Source: Betaproteobacteria bacterium UBA5216 (GTDB lineage Bacteria; Pseudomonadota; Gammaproteobacteria; Burkholderiales; SG8-41). Taken from it: 37,225 bases of DNA. The translations under genes were made by a program, and so were the position numbers. This document shows, piece after piece, positions 7,955-16,268 of this stretch (positions are counted from its first letter, which is position 1; each line of letters starts with the position of its first letter). Location of the stretch: assembly GCA_002412495.1 (NCBI GenBank), contig DHVE01000084.1:20156-57380 (forward strand), written 5' to 3'. The notes below the pieces were generated by a model. It saw only the letters and a list, made by a program, of their open reading frames with translations, ran no database searches and had not been told where the DNA came from.

Positions 7955-8007
7955 GCAAACTGGGGAACTGCCTTGGCACTTAAGTAAAAACTCAGGATCA
8001 AACTGAA

Positions 8008-8037
8008 AGGGGCACAGTCGTTGGACGCTGTGCCCCC
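8008..8037 (-). other. Strong hairpin between tRNA-Gly and tRNA-Cys
   Basis: GGGGCACAG (8009-8017) pairs perfectly with CTGTGCCCC (8028-8036) around a 10-base loop that can itself close with two more pairs. On the reverse strand it is followed by CTTTCAGTTTG, not a clean U-tract, so it is more likely an RNase processing or stabilising structure in the polycistronic tRNA transcript than a terminator. Confidence 0.6.
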
Positions 8038-8045
8038 TGAAATGC

Positions 8046-8121
8046 TGGAGCGGGAAAGGAGGCTCGAACTCCCGACCTCAACCTTGGCAAGGTTGCGCTC
8101 TACCAGCTGAGCTATTCCCGC
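8046..8121 (-). tRNA. tRNA-Gly (anticodon GCC)
   Basis: A 76-base tRNA on the reverse strand starting GCGGGAATAGCTCAGCTGG, with anticodon loop TTGCCAA (GCC), T arm GGAGTTCGAGCCTCC and encoded CCA. It is the first tRNA of the Gly-Cys-Leu cluster, directly downstream of pgsA and preceded by its own promoter. Confidence 0.97.
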
Positions 8122-8135
8122 GTAATCGGTCTGTA

Positions 8136-8164
8136 ATTATAAATAAGTCCTTGTTGTAACGCAA
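8136..8164 (-). promoter_or_regulatory. Sigma-70 promoter of the tRNA cluster
   Basis: On the reverse strand: -35 TTGCGT (8159-8164), a 17-base spacer, and a perfect -10 TATAAT (8136-8141). It lies in the 53-base gap between the pgsA stop codon and tRNA-Gly; transcription would start a few bases before the mature 5' end. This lets the tRNAs be made independently of the long upstream gene run. Confidence 0.75.
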
Positions 8165-8174
8165 CTATCGCGCA

Positions 8175-8747
8175 TCATTTTCCCTTTCTGCCCATCGCGG
8201 GCATGGCGGCTTTCAGGTAATACGCCATGGATATCAAGGTCAAAGCGGCGGCAATGTAAATCAGCCAATTACCCGCCTGCTGAGGGTCAAAACCCCCGAT
8301 GCGGTCGTGATACAACAGCAACGGAATCGCCACCATTTGCGTGGCGGTTTTAAGTTTGCCCAAAAAAGAAACGGCTATGCTCTTGGACTCACCCAATTGC
8401 GCCATCCACTCGCGCAAGGCAGAAATGGCAATCTCGCGGCCAATCATGATGAGAGCTATCACGGCATCCACGCGATTTAATTGCACCAGTATGACCAATG
8501 CGGCGGCCACCATGAGTTTATCGGCTACCGGATCAAGAAAGGCACCAAACGCCGACGTTTGATTCAACCGGCGCGCAAGCCAGCCGTCCAGCCAATCGGT
8601 GACCGCGGCGGTGACGAAAATGATCGTGGCTACCAAATTTTGATTGGCCATCGACACCCAGCCATGGTCGAAGTAGAAAATACCGACGAATAACGGAATC
8701 AGGATGATCCGTAACCAGGTCAGCAGCGTGGGCAGTGTCAGCGGCAT
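8175..8747 (-). CDS. pgsA: CDP-diacylglycerol--glycerol-3-phosphate 3-phosphatidyltransferase
   Basis: Makes phosphatidylglycerol phosphate from CDP-diacylglycerol and glycerol 3-phosphate, the committed step to phosphatidylglycerol and cardiolipin, in the inner membrane. The 190-residue protein has the CDP-alcohol phosphatidyltransferase signature at residues 51-76: Asp51, Asp54-Gly55, Ala58-Arg59, Gly68, Asp72 and Asp76 (DWLDGWLARR then GAFLDPVADK). Several hydrophobic helices surround it (TLLTWLRIILIPLFVGIFYF and later segments). It lies 36 bases after uvrC and just before the Gly-Cys-Leu tRNAs, a gene order kept from beta- to gammaproteobacteria. Confidence 0.96.
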   Translation of the reverse strand: MPLTLPTLLTWLRIILIPLFVGIFYFDHGWVSMANQNLVATIIFVTAAVTDWLDGWLARRLNQTSAFGAFLDPVADKLMVAAALVILVQLNRVDAVIALIMIGREIAISALREWMAQLGESKSIAVSFLGKLKTATQMVAIPLLLYHDRIGGFDPQQAGNWLIYIAAALTLISMAYYLKAAMPAMGRKGK

Positions 8748-8783
8748 GAAACAAACGATGGAGTGAAACGCAATGGTAACGCG

Positions 8784-10652
8784 TCAATGCAGTTCTTGAT
8801 AGATTTTCTCGGCAAGTGTGCGGCTGACCCCCTCGATTTTCGCCAGTTCGTCCACGCTGGCCGCCTGCAAGCCGTGCAGTCCACCAAAATGTGCAAGCAA
8901 GCGTTGCCGCCGCTTGGCGCCAATGCCAGCAATGTTTTCCAGCGGGGATTGAGAACGCACCTTGCCGCGCCGGGCGCGATGTCCCGTGATGGCGAACCGA
9001 TGCGCCTCGTCGCGGATTTGTTGCACCAGGTGCAGGCCCGGGTGTTCGGGCCCCAACAGAAAAGGCTCGTCACGGCCCGGCATCCATAAGGCTTCCAAAC
9101 CGGCCTTGCGGTCTTCGCCCTTGGCAACACCCACCAGCGTCACGTCGCTGATGCCCAGTTCGCTGATGACCTCGCGTGCGATGCCCAACTGGCCCTTGCC
9201 GCCGTCAATCAATATAACGTCGGGCATCTTGCCCTCTCCGGTGACAAGCCGGCGATAGCGCCGCTGCAATACTTCACGCATGGCGCCGTAGTCGTCGCCC
9301 GCCACCGGCGTGGTGATGTTGAATCGTCGGTAGTCGCTCTTTTGCATCGCGGATTGGTCATACACCACACAAGATGCCACGGTGGCCTCGCCCATGGTGT
9401 GGCTAATGTCAAAGCATTCAAATCGCTGTGCCGTTTCTGGCAGCCCCAGCGCCTGTTGCAGCGCGGCCAGCCTAGCCTCTTGATTGGCGTGCAGGCTGGC
9501 GGTGTGTGCCGCGCCGAAGCGCGCATTTTTTTCCGCCATTTCCAGCCACACGCGGCGCGGTCCGGCGGGACGCGTGACGATTTGCACCTTGTGTCCCGCA
9601 TGCTCGGCAAGCATGCCTTCCAGCACGCTGATTTCATGCGCATCGCGCAACGGACGTGCCAGTATCAATGGCGGTACGCCGTGCTGCTGGTAATGCTGAC
9701 CGATAAAAGCGGCGATAACCTGCTCTTCATCCGCCGCATCGGCGTGCCGTGGATAGTGATTGTGATCCCCCAAATGCCGACCACCGCGTATCATCACCAA
9801 ATTGACGCACGTGACGCCGCCCTCGCGCGCGCAGGCAATTACATCGGCGTCGCGCCCCGCCACATCGCTGACGTATTGTTTTTCACGCACGGCGCGCAAG
9901 GCCGACACCTGATCGCGATGCAGGGCCGCTGCTTCATAATCCTGTGCTTCAGACACCGCCTGCATGCGGGCAATCAGATTTTCGATGACCTCGTCTTCCT
10001 TGCCCGACAAAAACAATGCCGCGCTGCGTACATCGCGCGCATAGTCGTCTTCCGAAATGTTGCCGACACACGGCGCGGTGCAGCGCCGGATTTGATGCAT
10101 CAGGCACGGGCGCGAGCGGTTTGCGAACACCGAGTCTTCGCAGTTGCGCAGGCGAAATACTTTTTGCAGCAATTGGATGCTTTCACGTACCGATCCGGCG
10201 CCGGGAAAGGGGCCGAAGTACTGATTGCGTTTGTCCAGCGTGCCGCGATGAAATCCGAGGCGCGGTATCGGGTGCCCGCTGATAACGAGATACGGATAGG
10301 ACTTGTCGTCCCTGAATAAAATGTTGTAGCGCGGACTCAGCGTCTTGATCAGGTTGCTTTCAAGCAGCAACGCCTCGCTTTCGGAGCGCGTTACAGTGGT
10401 TTCCAGCGTCACTACCTGCGCCACCATAAGCTGTATGCGTGGCGACAATCCCGCGGGCTTCTGGAAATACGAAGCGACGCGTTTCTTCAGATCTATCGCC
10501 TTGCCGACATACAGCACCCCGCCGCTCTTATCGAGCATGCGGTAAACGCCCGGCAAATGCGGCAGGCCGGCCAGTATCGCCGCCAAGGATCCGGCCTCTG
10601 CTGCTGCCGCTGTTGCAACTTTTGCGTTGGGTTCCACGTCGCCCATGCGCAT
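8784..10652 (-). CDS. uvrC: Excinuclease ABC subunit C
   Basis: UvrC makes both incisions flanking a UvrB-bound lesion in nucleotide excision repair. Domains in order: an N-terminal GIY-YIG nuclease (LPGVYRMLD to VLYVGKAIDLKKRV, about 34-65), a Cys-rich stretch with CLMHQIRRCTAPCVG (about 175-195), a UVR/UvrB-binding motif (about 215-250), an RNase H-like endonuclease with FECFDISHTMGEATVASCVV, and C-terminal helix-hairpin-helix repeats (IAGIGAKRRQRLLAHFGG and IEGVSRTLAEKIY). At 622 residues it is the normal length. The start may be ATG 10652 or 10646; neither has a strong ribosome site, and the N-terminal 25 residues are longer than usual. It follows the glycosylase gene by 7 bases. Confidence 0.97.
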   Translation of the reverse strand: MRMGDVEPNAKVATAAAAEAGSLAAILAGLPHLPGVYRMLDKSGGVLYVGKAIDLKKRVASYFQKPAGLSPRIQLMVAQVVTLETTVTRSESEALLLESNLIKTLSPRYNILFRDDKSYPYLVISGHPIPRLGFHRGTLDKRNQYFGPFPGAGSVRESIQLLQKVFRLRNCEDSVFANRSRPCLMHQIRRCTAPCVGNISEDDYARDVRSAALFLSGKEDEVIENLIARMQAVSEAQDYEAAALHRDQVSALRAVREKQYVSDVAGRDADVIACAREGGVTCVNLVMIRGGRHLGDHNHYPRHADAADEEQVIAAFIGQHYQQHGVPPLILARPLRDAHEISVLEGMLAEHAGHKVQIVTRPAGPRRVWLEMAEKNARFGAAHTASLHANQEARLAALQQALGLPETAQRFECFDISHTMGEATVASCVVYDQSAMQKSDYRRFNITTPVAGDDYGAMREVLQRRYRRLVTGEGKMPDVILIDGGKGQLGIAREVISELGISDVTLVGVAKGEDRKAGLEALWMPGRDEPFLLGPEHPGLHLVQQIRDEAHRFAITGHRARRGKVRSQSPLENIAGIGAKRRQRLLAHFGGLHGLQAASVDELAKIEGVSRTLAEKIYQELH

Positions 10653-10659
10653 TGATCGC

Positions 10660-11298
10660 TTATAGAATGCGGCGCGCTATCGCCGCCACCACGGCATCGA
10701 ACATTTCCGGCGTGAGCCGGCGCGTGTTGGTGTTGTAGCGGCTGCAATGGTAGCTGTCGAACAGCGCGCGGCCCTCGGGCAGTTCGTGAACAGCACCATG
10801 TTCAAAAGGGTAATCCTTTAGCTTCAAGTCCAGTGCCCGTAAAATGGCTTGGTGTGAAACATTGCCCAGCGCGAACAAGACAGCCGACTTGGGCAGCGCT
10901 GCAATTTCGGCGCGCAAATACGCATTGCACTGTCTTATTTCAGCCGGTAACGGTTTATTTTCCGGTGGCAAGCACTTTACGGCATTGGTGATCCGGCAAT
11001 GTTGCAACTTCAAACCATCGTTGGGATCCGCACCTTCGGGTTGGTTTGCAAGTCCATGAGTATAAAGCGTTTTATAAAGAAGTATCCCGGCCGTATCTCC
11101 CGTGAACGGACGCCCGGTGCGATTCGCGCCGTGCATGCCGGGGGCCAGTCCGACGATCAATAATTTGGGCGCGGCAACGCCGAACGGCAGTACGGGGCGT
11201 GCATGGTAGCCGGGATGATCCCTGCGCACCTGCGCCAGAAAGCCGGCGAGACGACCGCACTGGCGGCACGCAAGCAATTTCGAATTCGCCGCGCTCAT
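10660..11298 (-). CDS. Uracil-DNA glycosylase, family 5 (UDGb) type
   Basis: A base-excision repair glycosylase with the family 5 signature: motif 1 GLAPGMHGANRTGRPFTGD (about 51-69) and motif 2 SYHCSRYNTNTRRLT (about 183-197). Family 5 enzymes lack the polar catalytic residue of classical Ung and remove uracil, hypoxanthine or xanthine from double-stranded DNA. An iron-sulphur cluster is likely: Cys11 and Cys14 at the N-terminus (LACRQCGRL) and later cysteines in ITNAVKCLPP and IRQCNAY. Length is 212 residues. It is packed between nagZ (24-base gap) and uvrC (7-base gap), placing two DNA repair genes together. Motif 2 has HCSR where HPSR is usual, a minor variation. Confidence 0.88.
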   Translation of the reverse strand: MSAANSKLLACRQCGRLAGFLAQVRRDHPGYHARPVLPFGVAAPKLLIVGLAPGMHGANRTGRPFTGDTAGILLYKTLYTHGLANQPEGADPNDGLKLQHCRITNAVKCLPPENKPLPAEIRQCNAYLRAEIAALPKSAVLFALGNVSHQAILRALDLKLKDYPFEHGAVHELPEGRALFDSYHCSRYNTNTRRLTPEMFDAVVAAIARRIL

Positions 11299-11322
11299 GG
11301 CTTGCCCGTCGCATCGCGGGCG

Positions 11323-12402
11323 CTACGCAAACAAATCGCCTTCACGCTTGCCGATGCTATGCACGGCGGACAATGCTCGCTGGTATTCCGCAGTTGAGCG
11401 CAATGCCGCCATGCCATGCGTTGGACCACGCCCGCGCATGCTTGCCAGCCGCACTTGTCCAACTGCAGGCATGTGGTAATCGAGCCCGGCCAACAGCTCG
11501 TCAGCCGCGCCTGCATCGTTACAAACCAGCACCATGTCGCAACCCGCGCCGAGTGCGGCGTTGGCACGCGCAACCACCCCTCCCGCGCCCGCGCCCGCTT
11601 TGGCGCCCTCCATCGACAAATCGTCGCTGAAAATCACGCCATCGAACTCAAGCTGTTTGCGCAGAATCTGCTTTAACCATTTGGCGGAAAACCCCGCCGG
11701 CTCCGCATCGACCCGAGGATAGATCACATGCGCTGGCATCACCGCGCCCAGTCCCGAGCCGATCAGCCGCCGGAACGGGATCAAATCGCACTGCTCGATG
11801 TCGACATACGAACGATCATCCACCGGCACTTCGTGATGCGAGTCGGCGCGCACGTGTCCATGCCCGGGGAAATGCTTTCCCACCGACGACATGCCGCCGA
11901 GATTCAAACCGTGTACCAGCGCTTGCGCCAACGGCGCGATGATTTCTGGATCAGCGTGAAAAGCGCGATCGCCGATAACGCTGCTGCGTTTGAAATCCAC
12001 ATCCAGCACCGGTGCGAATGTTAGATCAACCCCGTGAGCGCGCAATTCAGTTGCCAGCACATAGCCGGTGTCCTGTGCGAGCAGCTTCGCTTGAGTGGCG
12101 TTCTTTTCCCAGGACATGCCCAACTCGCGCATTGCAGGGATCGCGGTAAATCCGTCGCGGAACCGCTGCACGCGCCCGCCTTCGTGATCCACCGCGATCA
12201 GTAACGCCGGCGTGCGCAACGCGTGAATTTCGTCGGTCAGCGCCATGAGCTGTTGTGGCGACTGAAAGTTTCGCGCGAACAAGATCACGCCACCCGTGAG
12301 CGGATGCGTCAGTCGTTTGCGATCGTCATCGGTGAGCGCGGTGCCCGCCACATCCAGCATCACGGGCCCCAAGCGCATATGTAAGCTCATGTTTTTATTC
12401 AT
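11323..12402 (-). CDS. nagZ: Beta-N-acetylhexosaminidase (peptidoglycan recycling)
   Basis: NagZ removes N-acetylglucosamine from anhydromuropeptides in the cytoplasm during cell wall recycling (glycoside hydrolase family 3). The signature KHFPGHGHVRADSH (about 176-189) carries the His of the Asp-His general acid/base pair, and the nucleophile Asp lies in FSDDLSMEGA (near 260). It opens with LGPVMLDVAGTAL and GGVILFARNF as expected. Length is 359 residues from the ATG at 12402, which overlaps the acpS stop codon as ATGA; another ATG at 12390 is also possible. It is the end of the pdxJ-acpS-nagZ unit, conserved in betaproteobacteria. Confidence 0.95.
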   Translation of the reverse strand: MNKNMSLHMRLGPVMLDVAGTALTDDDRKRLTHPLTGGVILFARNFQSPQQLMALTDEIHALRTPALLIAVDHEGGRVQRFRDGFTAIPAMRELGMSWEKNATQAKLLAQDTGYVLATELRAHGVDLTFAPVLDVDFKRSSVIGDRAFHADPEIIAPLAQALVHGLNLGGMSSVGKHFPGHGHVRADSHHEVPVDDRSYVDIEQCDLIPFRRLIGSGLGAVMPAHVIYPRVDAEPAGFSAKWLKQILRKQLEFDGVIFSDDLSMEGAKAGAGAGGVVARANAALGAGCDMVLVCNDAGAADELLAGLDYHMPAVGQVRLASMRGRGPTHGMAALRSTAEYQRALSAVHSIGKREGDLFA

Positions 12403-12776
12403 TTTTCCAGTATGGCGACCGCGCAAGCCATGGACTTCTCGTCGCTGATGGTGAGGTGATGGCTGGCAATTTCATGCTGCTGCATCACCGTGCTTAGTGC
12501 GTCGCTTAATACGTAGCCGGGTTTGCCGGCCCTGTTTTGCACGACGCTGATGTTTTGCAGCGTAACCGGATAGCGAAAGCCCGTTCCCATGGCTTTGGAA
12601 AACGCTTCCTTGGCCGCGAACCGGTTCGCCACGAACAAAACCGGCTTGTTCGTGCGTTGATAGCCCGGCCATTCGAGATCCGTCAGCACGCGCCGTGCGA
12701 AACGTTCTCCGTACTGACGCAACAATCGCTCGATCCTCGGCGTTTCCACCAGATCGACACCGATTCCAAATATCAT
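12399..12776 (-). CDS. acpS: Holo-[acyl-carrier-protein] synthase
   Basis: Transfers 4'-phosphopantetheine from CoA to a serine of acyl carrier protein. The 125-residue protein has the two conserved metal-binding acids: Asp8 in MIFGIGVDLVE and Glu57 in RFAAKEAFSKAMG. Its start overlaps the pdxJ stop as ATGA and its stop overlaps the nagZ start as ATGA, so the three genes are very likely translationally coupled. Confidence 0.97.
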   Translation of the reverse strand: MIFGIGVDLVETPRIERLLRQYGERFARRVLTDLEWPGYQRTNKPVLFVANRFAAKEAFSKAMGTGFRYPVTLQNISVVQNRAGKPGYVLSDALSTVMQQHEIASHHLTISDEKSMACAVAILEK

Positions 12777-13540
12777 GCACCCTCCGTTGCAGCGTTACCG
12801 CGCGCTATGGCTCCCATATACGCACGCACCGTCGCGGTCAATCCGGATTCCAGTGCGTCGGCAATCAGCGCGTGACCGATCGAAACTTCTGCCACGGGTT
12901 TGACGGCAGCAATAAACGCGGTCAGATTACCCTGATTCAAATCATGCCCTGCATTCACCGTCAGTCCAGCCTGCCGCGCGGCTGCAGCAGCGCGCGCAAA
13001 TTGTGCAATGACTTCACGCTGCTCGGGCGTCGAAAAAGCCTTGGCGTAGGGTTCCGTATATAACTCCACGCAGTCAGCCCCGACGTCAACGGCGCGTGCC
13101 ATGTTTTCCGCCACGGCATCCATGAACAAGCTGACGCGTATCCCCAGCGATTTCAACTCGGCGATCACCGGACGCAACCGTTGCCCGTCCCTCACCAAAT
13201 CCCATCCGTGGTCCGACGTAAATTGAGTGGGGTCATCGGGCACCAGCGTGCATTGATGCGGGCGCACTTTGTGCGCATACGCCAGCATGTTTTCAAACGG
13301 GTTGCCTTCGATGTTGTATTCCACGTGCGGATGCGCGCGTACCAGGTCGGCCAAGTCGTAAACATCGTGCGGGCGTATATGACGTTCGTCCGGACGCGGG
13401 TGTACCGTCAGCCCGCGGGCACCCGCCTCCAGCGCGATCACGCCGGCCCGCACTACGCTGGGGATGCCTAACGCGCGGGAATTGCGCAGCAAGGCGACCT
13501 TATTCAGATTGACGCTCAGGCGCGTCTCCGGGATGTTCAT
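12773..13540 (-). CDS. pdxJ: Pyridoxine 5'-phosphate synthase
   Basis: Condenses 1-deoxyxylulose 5-phosphate with 3-amino-2-oxopropyl phosphate to give pyridoxine 5'-phosphate, the last ring-forming step of vitamin B6 synthesis. The 255-residue TIM barrel begins RLSVNLNKVALLRNSR and contains GLTVHPRPDERHIRPHDV, LVPDDPTQFTSDHG, VELYTEPYA and NAGHDLNQGNL, all PdxJ hallmarks. The start is ATG 13540 after AGGACG; an upstream in-frame start at 13567 would run into recO. It is 7 bases after recO and overlaps acpS by four bases. Confidence 0.97.
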   Translation of the reverse strand: MNIPETRLSVNLNKVALLRNSRALGIPSVVRAGVIALEAGARGLTVHPRPDERHIRPHDVYDLADLVRAHPHVEYNIEGNPFENMLAYAHKVRPHQCTLVPDDPTQFTSDHGWDLVRDGQRLRPVIAELKSLGIRVSLFMDAVAENMARAVDVGADCVELYTEPYAKAFSTPEQREVIAQFARAAAAARQAGLTVNAGHDLNQGNLTAFIAAVKPVAEVSIGHALIADALESGLTATVRAYMGAIARGNAATEGA

Positions 13541-13547
13541 CGGCGTC

Positions 13548-14285
13548 CTATAAGCCCTGCAAGTCAATCAGTAATTGACGGCTGTGCAGCGTTTGATGTC
13601 CCAGATAATGGCCAATCAGCATGCGCATCAGGCTCTTGCTTTGTTGCAGCGTAACCGCCGAAGTGTATTGGTCGTGATGCATATCGATCAAGGTTTGCCC
13701 TAGCAATTCTAACCCGCTTCCGCCCCCTTCGCCGTGCGTATCCAGAGGTACCGGGCCGCGATCGATGAGGTATTGATATCGCCGGTTGGCCTCCAGCGGG
13801 CGCTGTGTTTCGGCATCGTGATCCAGTATCAACGCATAACCCAGTTCACTCAGCAGCCGCTTTTCAAAACACCGAAGCACAACCGCATGTTGGCCGCCAT
13901 CCAGCAGTGATTTCAGCGTTTGCTCATAGATGTCGAATAATCCGTCGTGCGGGTCATCGCGGTGCAACAGCTTCAGCAACAATTCATTCAAGTAGAATCC
14001 GCAGATCAGCGCGCGGCCCTTGAGCAAACGAAAAGCGCCACGCCATTCAGCGGTACGCAGCGTTTTTAGCTCCGATTTTCCCGACCAATCCAGCGTGAGT
14101 GCATGAAATGGCATCAGCACGCTACGCAATGGCGAATGCGGCCGCTTCGCGCCTTTGGCGACCATGCCGACACGGCCAAATTCACGCGTGAAAATTTCGA
14201 CGATCAGGCTGGTTTCCTGATACGGATAACTGTGCAGCACATAGCCCGGCTGCTCCTTGTGCCGTGTGCTTTTAGCCGGAGTCAT
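13548..14285 (-). CDS. recO: DNA repair protein RecO
   Basis: RecO anneals strands and helps load RecA at gaps with RecR. The 245-residue protein has the N-terminal OB-fold (PGYVLHSYPYQETSLIVEIF then GRVGMVAKGAKRP) and a helical C-terminal domain (LICGFYLNELLLKLLHRDDP; RCFEKRLLSELGY). The Cys ligands of the zinc site known in some RecO proteins are not present, as in many proteobacteria. The start is ATG 14285; the longer frame to 14384 would overlap era by more than 70 bases and is rejected. It lies 25 bases after era in the rnc-era-recO order. Confidence 0.94.
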   Translation of the reverse strand: MTPAKSTRHKEQPGYVLHSYPYQETSLIVEIFTREFGRVGMVAKGAKRPHSPLRSVLMPFHALTLDWSGKSELKTLRTAEWRGAFRLLKGRALICGFYLNELLLKLLHRDDPHDGLFDIYEQTLKSLLDGGQHAVVLRCFEKRLLSELGYALILDHDAETQRPLEANRRYQYLIDRGPVPLDTHGEGGGSGLELLGQTLIDMHHDQYTSAVTLQQSKSLMRMLIGHYLGHQTLHSRQLLIDLQGL

Positions 14286-14310
14286 TGCACGCGCACGGTG
14301 CCGCTCGCGA

Positions 14311-15210
14311 TCAGGAAAGTCCCAGGCGGTCCAGCGTGCGGCGGTCGTCCGCCCATGACTGCTTGACCTTGACCCACAGTTCAAGGAAGACCTTGCCGCC
14401 GACCAGTTTTTCGATATCCAGCCGCGCTGCGGTGCCGATCTCTTTCAGCTTTTCCCCGCCCTTGCCGATCACGATCGCCTTTTGACCAGGCTTATCGACC
14501 AGTATCACGGCGCGTATGCGAGTTAACGCGGGTTTCTCCTCGAAGGTTTCAATTTCCACCGCCGTGGAATACGGCAGTTCCTGCCCCAGCTGGCGAAACA
14601 GTTTTTCACGGATCATTTCGGCGGCCAAGCCACGCACGCTGGCAGTGGTCACGTTGTCTTCAGGGTACAAAAACTCCTGTCGTGGCAATAGCGGCGTCAG
14701 CGCCTCGATCAGCGTGTCCAGTTGCAGCCTGTTCTGCGCCGATATCGGCACCACGGCCTTCGGATGGTACTCGGCATCCAGTGCCTGAATATGCTCCAAA
14801 AGTTTGTTTTTGTTGTCAATTCTGTCGATTTTGTTGATTGCGATGACCAACGCGGCCGCGTCTTTCAGACGGGCAAATAGTTCATCGTCCTTGTGCACGT
14901 TGGCGGTGACATCAATGAGCCACAAAACAACGTGCGCCTCCGACAATGCATTCTTGATGCCGCGATCCATCGCCTTGGTAAGGCCGGTACGGTATTGCGT
15001 CTGGAAGCCCGGCGTATCCAAAAACACCAACTGTGCATCCAGGCTCGTCAGTATGCCGGCAATGTTTTGACGCGTGGTTTGCGGCCGGCGCGAGGTGATG
15101 CTGATCTTTTGCCCGATCAGGGCGTTAAGCAGCGTTGACTTTCCGGCATTGGGTCTGCCGACGATTGCGACGTATCCGCTGCGATGCACGGTTTCGAAAG
15201 GGGCCGTCAT
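14311..15210 (-). CDS. era: Ribosome-assembly GTPase Era
   Basis: An essential GTPase that binds the 3' end of 16S rRNA and the 30S subunit. The 299-residue protein has G1 GRPNAGKST (18-26), G3 DTPGFQ, G4 NKID and a C-terminal KH domain with AIVIGKGGEKLKEIGTAAR. The start is ATG 15210, overlapping the rnc stop as ATGA, so translation is coupled to rnc. A longer frame to 15315 would lie inside rnc. Confidence 0.97.
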   Translation of the reverse strand: MTAPFETVHRSGYVAIVGRPNAGKSTLLNALIGQKISITSRRPQTTRQNIAGILTSLDAQLVFLDTPGFQTQYRTGLTKAMDRGIKNALSEAHVVLWLIDVTANVHKDDELFARLKDAAALVIAINKIDRIDNKNKLLEHIQALDAEYHPKAVVPISAQNRLQLDTLIEALTPLLPRQEFLYPEDNVTTASVRGLAAEMIREKLFRQLGQELPYSTAVEIETFEEKPALTRIRAVILVDKPGQKAIVIGKGGEKLKEIGTAARLDIEKLVGGKVFLELWVKVKQSWADDRRTLDRLGLS

Positions 15211-15878
15211 TGCCGCATGGCCTGTTCGTAGGCCAGCTGGGCCGCGGCCTGCTCCGCACGGCGGCGGCTGGTGCCGGCGCCCTGACTGCGAATATTCAGC
15301 GCGGCAATGAGGCATTCCACCTCAAATCGTTGATCGTGCGCTTCACCGTGAATGGAAACGACGTTATAACTGGGCAGTGGCAAGTGTTTTCCCTGTATGT
15401 ATTCCTGCAACCGCGTTTTGGCGTCTTTCCCGGAAGTCGCGGGATCGATGGATTCAAGCTGAGAATGGAACACGTGGTGCACCGCTTGCTGGGCAGCCAT
15501 GAATCCGCCGTCCACACAGGCCGCTCCAATAATCGCTTCCAGCGCATCCGCCAGTATCGACGGGCGACGCTCTCCACCGCTTTTTAATTCACCTTCGCCG
15601 AGTCGCAGCGAAGATCCCAAGTGAATCTGCTCCGCGATGGCAGCCAGTGCCGGTTCACTTACCAAACTGGCCCGTAACCGTGACAGCTCGCCTTCGGGAA
15701 GCTCTGGAAATTTCTGATACAAAGCCTGTGCAATGACGCAGTTGACGACACTGTCGCCAAGAAACTCGAGACGTTCGTTGTGATCTGAACCGTAGCTTCG
15801 GTGGGTCAAGGCACGCCGCAGCAAATTTGCATCGACAAATCGATATCCCAAAATTTGCTGCAGCACATCGAGACTCAT
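15207..15878 (-). CDS. rnc: Ribonuclease III
   Basis: Cleaves double-stranded RNA, including the 30S rRNA precursor. The 223-residue protein has the signature HNERLEFLGDSVV with Glu38 and Asp42, and the second acidic pair Asp111/Glu114 in DALEAIIGAA. The C-terminal double-stranded RNA-binding domain runs from about 155 (KTRLQEYIQGKHLPLP) to the end (GTSRRRAEQAAAQLAYEQA). It is 21 bases after the DUF4845 gene and overlaps era by four bases. Confidence 0.97.
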   Translation of the reverse strand: MSLDVLQQILGYRFVDANLLRRALTHRSYGSDHNERLEFLGDSVVNCVIAQALYQKFPELPEGELSRLRASLVSEPALAAIAEQIHLGSSLRLGEGELKSGGERRPSILADALEAIIGAACVDGGFMAAQQAVHHVFHSQLESIDPATSGKDAKTRLQEYIQGKHLPLPSYNVVSIHGEAHDQRFEVECLIAALNIRSQGAGTSRRRAEQAAAQLAYEQAMRQ

Positions 15879-15899
15879 TGATTTTTGGATCCGGCTTTA

Positions 15900-16253
15900 T
15901 CACTCCGTGCTGGGATGGAACTCCATGCAGGCGCTAATATTAAAAACCAACGGCACGCACGTCGTATACTGCGCGCTCAGTTGAATGCCATTGCCGACCT
16001 TGTTGATCACGATGTCCTTTGCACTGATCGATTCTACTTTTTCAACGATGGTCTTATTGCCGAACGCGCGCTCGATATCAGCGCGATTCCCAGTCGAAAA
16101 AGAAGGATCCTTGGCAATTCCCGACAAGTGCTTCTTGATCGTAAACTCTTCAAGATAAACAGGTCCCAGCTTGAACCCCAGCAATGCTGCGAAGCCGAAA
16201 ATAATCGCCCAAGTCATGAATCCGGATAACGTAAGTCCTTTCTGCTTTAACAT
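15900..16253 (-). CDS. DUF4845 family membrane-anchored protein
   Basis: A 117-residue protein with one N-terminal transmembrane segment (about 10-30: LSGFMTWAIIFGFAALLGFK), followed by KLGPVYLEEFTIKKHLSGI and an outer domain. This is the DUF4845 family found between lepB and rnc in betaproteobacteria. Function is unknown; the position suggests a link to the export or RNA-processing genes, but this is context only. It is 15 bases after lepB. Confidence 0.88.
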   Translation of the reverse strand: MLKQKGLTLSGFMTWAIIFGFAALLGFKLGPVYLEEFTIKKHLSGIAKDPSFSTGNRADIERAFGNKTIVEKVESISAKDIVINKVGNGIQLSAQYTTCVPLVFNISACMEFHPSTE

Positions 16254-16268
16254 GATGTCCCCTTGTTC

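Noticed and set aside
7723..8001. A 92-residue open frame over the tRNA-Leu and tRNA-Cys genes
   Set aside because: It reads through tRNA sequence in the same orientation; spurious proteins over tRNAs are a common artefact.
7991..8005. A partial 16S rRNA gene, suggested by AGTTTGATCCTG on the reverse strand
   Set aside because: Identity stops after about 12 bases; the following bases do not continue as 16S (GAGTTTTT instead of GCTCAG).
9342..10319. A 325-residue forward open frame
   Set aside because: It is antisense to uvrC, has no family motif, and is a shadow of GC-rich codon use.
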